Positions 1 through 5,494 of a stretch of DNA of 6,081 bases are shown piece after piece (positions within the stretch are counted from its first letter, which is position 1; each line of letters starts with the position of its first letter). The translations under genes were made by a program, and so were the position numbers. The stretch is taken from contig JAKAPB010000138.1 of NCBI GenBank assembly GCA_021823045.1, forward strand, positions 1-6,081, given 5' to 3'. The DNA comes from Actinomycetes bacterium (GTDB lineage: Bacteria; Actinomycetota; Acidimicrobiia; Acidimicrobiales; Acidimicrobiaceae). Below the pieces are notes generated by a model. The model had not been told where the DNA came from. It saw only the letters and a list, made by a program, of their open reading frames with translations, and did no database searches.

Positions 1-1236
1 CCTATGATGGCGCTAGTCCTCACCCTAATGATCCGGACGGTAGTACCTCGGTTTCAATCGATGCAGCTCAAGATAGACAAGATCAACCAGATCCTCAGGG
101 AGCAGATCACCGGGATCAGGGTTATTCGGGCCTTCATTAAAACCCGCGAGGAGGAGGTGAGGTTCGAAGGGGCCAACGCCGACCTCACCGCTACCGCACT
201 CAGTATCAACAGGGTCTTCGCCTTGGCGATGCCGACACTGATGGCGATCCTCAACCTATCTACCGTGGCGGTGGTCTGGTTTGGGGGACACCTGATCAGT
301 AACGGTCAGATGCCGGTTGGAAACCTCGTCGCCTTCATAACCTACATATCTCAGATCTTCTTCTCGGTGATGATCGCAGTTTTCGTCGTGGTCCTTCTTC
401 CCCGAGCGATAGCTTGTGCGGATCGCATCGAGGGGGTTTTGGCGACCGAGACGACGGTCAAGGAGCCCGCTTCGCCAACCACCCCATCCATCCGTGACGG
501 CCGGGTCGACTTCAAGCAGGTCGACTTCGCCTATTTCGGGGGCGAAGAGCCGGTACTGCACGACTTGAACTTCTCCATTGAAGCCCACAAGACGACGGCG
601 ATAATCGGCGGAACCGGATCGGGCAAGACGACCCTTTTGAACCTGATCCCGAGGTTTTTCGATCCGACAGCGGGAAGCGTCGAGGTAAACGGGGTCGACG
701 TCTCCGATCAGGAACTGGAGTCGCTCTGGCGTGACATCGGGATAGTCCCCCAGGCCTCTTACCTCTTTGCGGGTAGCGTAGCGGACAACTTGAGATTCGG
801 TCGACCCGAAGCCACCGAAGAGGAGCTTTGGAAGGCGCTTGAGATCGCCCAGGGGAAAGACTTCGTATCCGAGATGCCCGACGGGCTCGATTCTCCGATA
901 GAGCAGGGCGGAACTAACGTGTCGGGTGGTCAGCGCCAGAGGTTATGTATCGCCAGGGCACTGGTGAAGAGGCCGTCGGTCTACCTCTTCGACGACTGTT
1001 TTTCGGCGCTTGACGCAGCGACAGACGCTCGGTTACGTGCCGCATTGAAATCTGAGCTATCCGGTGCGACGGTCGTGATAGTCGCCCAGAGGGTCTCGAC
1101 AATCATGGGTGCCGACGAGATCATCGTACTAGATGACGGCAGGGTCGTCGGGGTTGGTACCCATGGGGAGCTAATGGAGAGCTGTAACGAGTACCGAGAG
1201 ATAGTGGAGTCCCAGCAGACCCAAGGAGCCGCATAA
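1..1236 (+). CDS. ABC exporter half-transporter, degenerate-site subunit (5' end cut by window)
   Basis: This is the C-terminal part of a type IV ABC exporter subunit (fused membrane and ATPase domains). The frame is open from base 1, so the visible ATG at 4 is internal; full-length relatives are near 580-600 aa, so roughly 170-190 residues lie upstream. Numbered from the ATG at 4: end of a membrane helix (1-15), cytoplasmic loop with the family motif GIRVIRAF (37-44), two further helices (about 71-95 and 106-133), then the ATPase domain with Walker A GGTGSGKTT (202-210), Q-loop Gln250, signature VSGGQ (306-310), Walker B YLFDD (327-331) and D-loop SALD (334-337). Asp331 replaces the catalytic Glu, and Gln362 replaces the H-loop His. 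Those two changes are typical of the inactive-site partner in heterodimeric exporters such as TM287/288 or BmrC/BmrD. The gene overlaps the next one by one base. The substrate (drug, lipid or peptide) cannot be read from the sequence. Confidence 0.93.
   Translation, partial: PMMALVLTLMIRTVVPRFQSMQLKIDKINQILREQITGIRVIRAFIKTREEEVRFEGANADLTATALSINRVFALAMPTLMAILNLSTVAVVWFGGHLISNGQMPVGNLVAFITYISQIFFSVMIAVFVVVLLPRAIACADRIEGVLATETTVKEPASPTTPSIRDGRVDFKQVDFAYFGGEEPVLHDLNFSIEAHKTTAIIGGTGSGKTTLLNLIPRFFDPTAGSVEVNGVDVSDQELESLWRDIGIVPQASYLFAGSVADNLRFGRPEATEEELWKALEIAQGKDFVSEMPDGLDSPIEQGGTNVSGGQRQRLCIARALVKRPSVYLFDDCFSALDAATDARLRAALKSELSGATVVIVAQRVSTIMGADEIIVLDDGRVVGVGTHGELMESCNEYREIVESQQTQGAA
1223..1228 (+). 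promoter_or_regulatory. Ribosome binding site of the second ABC gene
   Basis: AAGGAG lies inside the 3' end of the upstream gene, 7 nt before the ATG at 1236. The upstream stop and this start share a base in TAATG. This arrangement fits translational coupling and equal production of two subunits of one heterodimer. Confidence 0.8.
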
Positions 1237-3203
1237 TGTTAGCAGGTCGTGGCGCAAGGCCGGGAGGCGGCCCAGGCGGACTAGGGGGGATGGGCGGCCC
1301 GGTAAGGAAGACCAAGGATTCGAAGGTCGCAGTCAGGCGTTCGGCCGGTCGGCTAAAGCCGGAGTCACCCAAGCTGATAGCCGCTCTGTTGCTGGGGTCC
1401 TTAAGTGTGGCCTTCACCGTAATCGGTCCCAAGCTGTTGGGGGATGCGATCAATGTCATCTTCTCTGGGATCATCGGCTCGACTTCACAAGTGAAAGAAC
1501 TCTTCGCTAAGTGCAACAACCAGGCCGCTTGTGTCAGCAAGTACCTCGCCAGCCACGGTAAGTCGAACTTCGCTTCGATGATCTCCTCCATGGGGATCAA
1601 GCCCTCTAATGGCGTCGACTTCGTCTCGTTGAAAAATCTGGCCCTACTTGCGGCACTGGTATACGTCATTGGGTCGCTCTTCAGCTGGGCACAGTCCTAC
1701 ATCATGGCCGGAGTGGCGCAAAGGACCGTTTCGACGATGAGAAAAGACGTCGAAGAGAAGCTCGCCAGGCTGCCGTTGAGCTACTTCGACTCCCACCCAC
1801 ACGGCGATATTTTGAGCCGGGTGACCAACGATATAGATAACATCTCAACGGTGATCCAGCAGGGGCTGAGCCAGCTTTTGACCTCCGTACTGACCATTAT
1901 TGCCGTATTGGTGATGATGTTTTGGATATCACCCGTCCTCGCTCTCGCCTCGATCATTACCGTCCCGCTGGCGATCATCGGTGCCACCCGGATCGCGAAG
2001 AGGTCCCAGGTCCAGTTTGCATCTCAGTGGCGAGATACCGGGGCGCTCAACGGCCACGTCGAAGCCATGCATACCGGCCATTCGTTGGTCCAGGTCTTCG
2101 GGAGGCGAAAGAGCTCCATGGAGGTGTTCGACGGTTTGAACGAGAAGATGTACCAGGCGAGCTTCAAGGCGCAGTTCTACTCTGGGATCATCCAGCCGAT
2201 GATGCAGTTTTTCTCCAACGTGAATTACGTCATCATTGCGGTCATCGGGGGTTATCGAGTCGCTACCGGGGCGATGTCCTTTGGTAACGTCGTCGCCTTC
2301 ACGCAGTATGCGAGGCAGTTCACCCAGCCGATGACCCAGATAGCCAGCCAGATGAACATGTTGCAGTCGGGCTTGGCCTCCGCTGAGAGGGTATTTGAAC
2401 TGCTAGACGCCGAGGAGGAGGAGCCACTCTTTGACCAGGTGGATCTTCCTAGCCAGATCGAAGGACACGTGAATCTCAAAGAGGTCTCATTTAGGTACCA
2501 GTCGGATAAACCCCTGATCGAAGATTTCAGCCTCGAGGTGCTCCAAGGGAAGACAGTCGCCATTGTCGGACCCACCGGTGCCGGAAAGACGACGGTGGTT
2601 AACCTCCTGATGCGCTTCTACGAGATCAACTCGGGGGATATCTCACTCGATGATATCGACTACAAAGACCTCTCCCGAGACTCGGTTAGGCGGGTCTATG
2701 GGATGGTCCTCCAAGACACCTGGCTCTTCGCTGGGACGATACGCGACAACATCGCCTACGGGCGTAGTGGTGCAAGCGAAGAGGAGGTCGAGCAGGCGTC
2801 AAAGGCGGCCTTCGCCGACCACTTCATAAGGACCCTGCCGGGTGGCTATGATACCATGCTCGACGGCGACGCCTCGAATCTCTCCGCCGGGCAGAAACAG
2901 CTCCTGACGATCGCAAGGGCATTTTTGGCTAATCCGACGATTCTTATCTTGGACGAGGCGACGAGTAGCGTCGACAGCCGTACAGAGGTGCTCATCCAAG
3001 AGGCGATGGCTAGGCTCCGAAAGGGGAGGACGAGTTTTGTCATTGCCCACCGCTTGTCGACCATTAGAAACGCCGACACGATAATAGTTATGGAGCAGGG
3101 GAGGATCGTGGAGTCGGGGAGCCACGACGAACTCCTCGAAAGGGACGGTCACTTTGCCAGGCTCTATCGGAGCCAGTTCGCCGAGGCGACGGTTACGGAC
3201 TAG
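1236..3203 (+). CDS. ABC exporter half-transporter, catalytic-site subunit
   Basis: Complete 655-aa type IV ABC exporter subunit. A Gly/Pro-rich N-terminus (about 4-22) precedes a basic stretch. Membrane helices lie at about 45-66, 133-155, 213-231, 233-253, 318-340 and 346-368. The loop after the first helix is long (about 67-132) and carries Cys93 and Cys99. The ATPase domain has Walker A GPTGAGKTT (445-453), Q-loop Gln493, signature LSAGQ (549-553), Walker B ILDE (571-574) with catalytic Glu574, D-loop SSVD (577-580) and H-loop His605. Its intact Walker A, Walker B and His would pair with the canonical SGGQ of the upstream subunit to form the working ATP site. Its altered signature (Ala551 for Gly) would face the degenerate site. 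The ATG at 1236 is chosen for its good Shine-Dalgarno and TAATG coupling. The likely role is ATP-driven export across the cytoplasmic membrane; the cargo is unknown. Confidence 0.95.
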   Translation: MLAGRGARPGGGPGGLGGMGGPVRKTKDSKVAVRRSAGRLKPESPKLIAALLLGSLSVAFTVIGPKLLGDAINVIFSGIIGSTSQVKELFAKCNNQAACVSKYLASHGKSNFASMISSMGIKPSNGVDFVSLKNLALLAALVYVIGSLFSWAQSYIMAGVAQRTVSTMRKDVEEKLARLPLSYFDSHPHGDILSRVTNDIDNISTVIQQGLSQLLTSVLTIIAVLVMMFWISPVLALASIITVPLAIIGATRIAKRSQVQFASQWRDTGALNGHVEAMHTGHSLVQVFGRRKSSMEVFDGLNEKMYQASFKAQFYSGIIQPMMQFFSNVNYVIIAVIGGYRVATGAMSFGNVVAFTQYARQFTQPMTQIASQMNMLQSGLASAERVFELLDAEEEEPLFDQVDLPSQIEGHVNLKEVSFRYQSDKPLIEDFSLEVLQGKTVAIVGPTGAGKTTVVNLLMRFYEINSGDISLDDIDYKDLSRDSVRRVYGMVLQDTWLFAGTIRDNIAYGRSGASEEEVEQASKAAFADHFIRTLPGGYDTMLDGDASNLSAGQKQLLTIARAFLANPTILILDEATSSVDSRTEVLIQEAMARLRKGRTSFVIAHRLSTIRNADTIIVMEQGRIVESGSHDELLERDGHFARLYRSQFAEATVTD

Positions 3204-3669
3204 GTTGGTGCACTTCCCTACTGGAAGGCAATAGCGCTAGGGTGCTCGGACTAAGGCTGTGACAACCGAGATCTTGAAAGCTCGTGACCAAGAAGTGGGT
3301 TTCGGAGTGCGACGTGAGGTTCGTCGAAGGAGTACATTATTGAAGTTGGCCAGTGGTTCGCAAGGTGCCACCGCTTGGTGTGCTTGTACCAACGTCAACT
3401 AAAAGAAACCCCACTCTCATCCATTGATCGAAAAAGGCAGCGTTCCTGCAATGCTCTTGAGCTAAGAGAGGAGCAATATAGATCATGCAGGAGGTGTGCG
3501 CCTACAGTGAGGGGGGACGCAGATTTTACCTATTTTGTGATGATCTCTATCTGTGGTGCCTCGACTGATCCTGAGTTCATAATTGAGTACTCGGAGATGT
3601 GGTAACTATGCGGCTTGCCGTCCCCTGCACAGGGTCGATGCGTTGACTTTGGGATGTCGAGAATTGTAT
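3204..3669. other. Spacer between convergent genes; no convincing gene
   Basis: This 466-base stretch separates the 3' end of the ABC operon from the 3' end of the - strand signal peptidase gene. Base composition is lower in G+C than the ABC genes. I see only short inverted repeats: CTTCC/GGAAG at 3213-3227, CGACG/CGTCG at 3310-3326, CTCTT/AAGAG at 3454-3468 and CCCT/AGGG at 3623-3634. None is followed by a T-run on the relevant strand, so no intrinsic terminator can be called for either operon. Longer open frames here have no family resemblance and no well-placed ribosome site. A 27-codon frame at 3485-3568 is discussed as a weak candidate only. Confidence 0.6.
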
Positions 3670-4371
3670 CTATTGCGTCATCGAGTTGAGGCTTGGGTCT
3701 GAACATAGGTTTCCATTTACTTTGCGGGATCCGCGAATTTTCCGCTCTAGGATCGAAAGCAACACAATCTCGGCACCGAGAATGGCAATTTTCCCTCCGA
3801 TGCCAATCTCAGTAATGAACCAGTCGAAGGCGTATCCGGGTCTGTGTAAGGCTAGTTCTGGAAATCCAAGGAAACGGGGAGCTGCCACCACCTTGCCAAT
3901 TATGTCTGAACGAGTGACTGGTGGGACAAAAACATCGGGAACGTTTTGGGGGTTGTCACCTTTTGTCCGGTAATCACCGCCCTTGGTAATTGCTATCAGT
4001 CGGTGTGCCCATATCAATCCATTTGCTCTGAATTCGATGACATCTCCGACCTTATAGCTGCGCTCTGGCCTGACGAAGATCATCGAGCCCGGAGGAATGG
4101 TGGGCCACATCGACGGAGTTGTGACAAAGCTGTGGTTAGTCGTAGCCAAGAGTCCCACGAAACCAATTGAGATTACGAGTAAAGTAGCACCGGCTAGGCG
4201 TCTCAGCAATCTCCATATTTTGGCGTATCCCCCATGGGCGTCGACGGGGATCGAGCCGGAGTGTTTCTGCCCAGAATCCATATGGCCCATTTCACCAGGT
4301 TGACGGACTGGTCGCCGAGAGATCCCATGAAGCATATCTACCGTCCAATCAGCATTTGAGAAGATGTACAC
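3670..4371 (-). CDS. sipW: Signal peptidase I, SipW/S26B type
   Basis: Membrane signal peptidase that would cleave signal peptides from secreted proteins on the outer face of the membrane. Numbered from the GTG at 4371 (233 aa): a poorly conserved N-terminus, a membrane helix at about 55-77, the catalytic-serine box PSMWPT (86-91, Ser87) followed by PPGSMIFV, the strand GDVIEF (109-114), the box WAHRLI (121-126), the box KGDN with a downstream Asp (137-146), and a second hydrophobic helix near the C-terminus (about 187-207). His123 occupies the general-base position where ordinary bacterial enzymes have Lys. This Ser-His arrangement marks the ER-like S26B subfamily to which Bacillus SipW belongs. 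The start is uncertain: ATG codons at 4335, 4290 and 4281 are in frame, all Shine-Dalgarno matches are weak, and the conserved part begins only near residue 50. It follows the TasA-like gene on the same strand, its probable substrate. The symbol denotes the subfamily, not proven orthology. Confidence 0.88.
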   Translation of the reverse strand: MYIFSNADWTVDMLHGISRRPVRQPGEMGHMDSGQKHSGSIPVDAHGGYAKIWRLLRRLAGATLLVISIGFVGLLATTNHSFVTTPSMWPTIPPGSMIFVRPERSYKVGDVIEFRANGLIWAHRLIAITKGGDYRTKGDNPQNVPDVFVPPVTRSDIIGKVVAAPRFLGFPELALHRPGYAFDWFITEIGIGGKIAILGAEIVLLSILERKIRGSRKVNGNLCSDPSLNSMTQ

Positions 4372-4435
4372 ACAACCGACCTAGAACTAAACACCACCAG
4401 GGGGTTTGGAGTAAACGGCATTGGAAATACCAGGC

Positions 4436-4469
4436 GGCAGACACTACTTCGAGTGAAGAAGTGTCTGCC
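4436..4469 (-). terminator. Strong hairpin in the gap between the TasA-like and SipW-like genes (possible attenuator)
   Basis: Arms 4436-4450 and 4455-4469 are complementary over 15 positions with one A/A mismatch (4446/4459) and a 4-base loop GAGT. The stem base reads GGCAGACACT/AGTGTCTGCC. In the - strand direction it is followed by GCCTGGTATTTCC, not a proper U-run, so full intrinsic termination is not expected. It sits 50 bases past the TasA-like stop. Partial termination or protection of the upstream message from 3' decay would both favour more secreted protein than peptidase. Confidence 0.5.
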
Positions 4470-4473
4470 TGAG

Positions 4474-4511
4474 CAGAATCTGGTCGGAGCAAACGCTTCG
4501 CTCAGATCCTG
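4474..4511 (-). other. Second hairpin directly after the TasA-like stop codon
   Basis: CAGAATCTG (4474-4482) and CAGATCCTG (4503-4511) pair over nine positions. The one non-Watson-Crick pair (4477/4508) becomes a U-G wobble in the - strand transcript. The 20-base loop can fold further weakly. It begins 7 bases beyond the stop codon and lies next to the larger hairpin, so the gap carries two consecutive stem-loops. Its role is inferred to be mRNA stability or polarity; no U-run follows. Confidence 0.35.
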
Positions 4512-4518
4512 TCCCTGC

Positions 4519-5295
4519 CTAGTTGACGGTGGGTGTTAGTACCGATGAAGGTTCAAACCAAGAAGATGAACCCGTTGCATTACCACCAGCCTGTGCCTGC
4601 AGCATATAGGGTATCGATATGTAGGCATTGTTCCAGTCGTTGCCGTAAGTTCCAACCGTCCCATTGGTTGGATTGGGAGGCGTGGTTGGTGTTCCATCGG
4701 CGGCCAGCTCGAACTGAATATTGATATTCACACTACCTCCTACTGGCACAGTTGCCAGGTGTTGTGGCGGAATATTTGATATGCTCAACGTTCCGGTATT
4801 TGGACTAAATACCACGCCACTTACAGTGGTAATCTCACTAAGAGGCACCGGCGGGAAAATTATAGGTGAGTAAGTACTACTCGCTGGTTGTCCCGTCAAT
4901 TCAGTGTAGGTGGCCGCGTTGTTGGCGGTAATGACGATTTCCATTTGGGTAAGTGGGTCCGTGCCTGTCGGCAGGCCGTCATTGCTGTAAGTGAACCCTG
5001 TGGCGTCTGTCTTGATCGTTCCGATGATGAAGTTGAAGGCCTCTGGAACCGTGCCATTGTTTGTGAAAACGACGGTTTGAGCTGGACTTTTAGGACCACC
5101 AGGTATCAAGTTCGAGACATTAAAAGTGCCTCCGTTCGAGGCAACATTTACAGTCGCTCCCTTGGCCCCGATTGTTCCCGAGGTGGTCGCAGTGAAATCG
5201 GTGCTTACTCCTGTCGAGTTGAACAACATGACTGCTGTTCCACCAGTTAGCGCAAGTGCTCCAAGCTTCCATCCAAGATGTCCAAATAGTTTCAT
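4519..5295 (-). CDS. TasA/camelysin-like secreted protein (SipW-dependent surface or fibre protein)
   Basis: Predicted 258-aa exported protein. The N-terminus has a short basic region (MKLFGHLGWK) and a hydrophobic core LGALALTGGTAVMLF (11-25); the GGT just before the core's end matches the SipW-type signal peptides of TasA and camelysin. After it come FTATTSGTIGAKGATVNV (about 34-51), NVSNLIPGG (59-67) and VVFTNNGT (75-82). These follow the TasA layout of NLSNLKPGD then FxxNNG, recalled from the Bacillus protein. The rest is rich in Thr, Asn, Gly, Ser and Pro and looks like a beta-sandwich with loops. There is no LPxTG anchor and no C-terminal helix. The mature part has no Cys and no Arg, and acidic residues outnumber Lys. 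The ATG at 5295 is preferred over the in-frame ATG at 5310 because AAAGGG lies 7 nt upstream and a normal signal peptide results. The SipW-type peptidase follows on the same strand. A fibre or matrix role is inferred from the family. Confidence 0.82.
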   Translation of the reverse strand: MKLFGHLGWKLGALALTGGTAVMLFNSTGVSTDFTATTSGTIGAKGATVNVASNGGTFNVSNLIPGGPKSPAQTVVFTNNGTVPEAFNFIIGTIKTDATGFTYSNDGLPTGTDPLTQMEIVITANNAATYTELTGQPASSTYSPIIFPPVPLSEITTVSGVVFSPNTGTLSISNIPPQHLATVPVGGSVNINIQFELAADGTPTTPPNPTNGTVGTYGNDWNNAYISIPYMLQAQAGGNATGSSSWFEPSSVLTPTVN

Positions 5296-5300
5296 GCAAT

Positions 5301-5307
5301 TCCCTTT
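5301..5307 (-). promoter_or_regulatory. Ribosome binding site deciding the start of the TasA-like gene
   Basis: AAAGGGA reads on the - strand, with AAGG ending 7 nt before the ATG at 5295. The alternative ATG at 5310 has TAAGG only 3 nt upstream, which is too close, and would add the unusual peptide MKGNC. The inner start is therefore favoured. Confidence 0.6.
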
Positions 5308-5354
5308 CATGTACCTTATAAGTATCCTGATTAGGTGCCGGTTTCGCTATTTGC

Positions 5355-5390
5355 ACATCAGCTTTAAGCGACCAACTAGACGACTGATGT
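5355..5390 (-). other. Stem-loop potential in the 5' leader of the TasA-like mRNA
   Basis: ACATCAG (5355-5361) and CTGATGT (5384-5390) form a perfect 7-bp inverted repeat separated by 22 bases. It lies just downstream of the predicted transcription start and about 60 bases before the start codon. It could be a leader structure affecting stability or translation. It matches no riboswitch class that I recognise. Confidence 0.3.
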
Positions 5391-5407
5391 ATTGCTCACC
5401 CGCTGAA

Positions 5408-5436
5408 ATTGTACATGCGGGCAATATTATGGTCAA
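5408..5436 (-). promoter_or_regulatory. Sigma70-type promoter for the TasA-like/SipW-like operon
   Basis: On the - strand, TTGACC (5436-5431) and TACAAT (5413-5408) each match the consensus at five of six positions and are separated by exactly 17 bases. Transcription would start near 5401, giving a leader of about 105 nt before the ATG at 5295. No comparable promoter was found in the 147-base gap before the peptidase gene, so both genes are probably driven from here. Confidence 0.7.
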
Positions 5437-5445
5437 GCGCAGTGT

Positions 5446-5494
5446 CGACGCTGATGCAATTTTATTGTAAGTTTGTTATTGTAATTCAGCGTCG
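5446..5494. repeat. Inverted repeat enclosing two direct repeats, just upstream of the promoter
   Basis: CGACGCTGA (5446-5454) and TCAGCGTCG (5486-5494) form a perfect 9-bp inverted repeat with a 31-base AT-rich spacer. Inside the spacer TTATTGTAA occurs twice (5462-5470 and 5476-5484), offset by 14 bases. The near arm ends 10 bases upstream of the -35 box. The position suits an activator or repressor site. The repeat is visible in the sequence; a bound protein is inference. Confidence 0.5.

Noticed and set aside
3245..3270. CTCGG/CCGAG inverted repeat considered as terminator of the ABC operon
   Set aside because: The stem is only 5 bp with a 16-base loop, and no T-run follows.
3375..3605. 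76-codon + strand open frame in the convergent spacer
   Set aside because: It starts at a TTG without a ribosome site, its composition looks random and no domain or motif is visible.
3204..3669. Possible tRNA, CRISPR or insertion-sequence remnant in the spacer
   Set aside because: There is no cloverleaf-like arrangement, no regularly spaced repeats, and no terminal inverted repeats or transposase motif.
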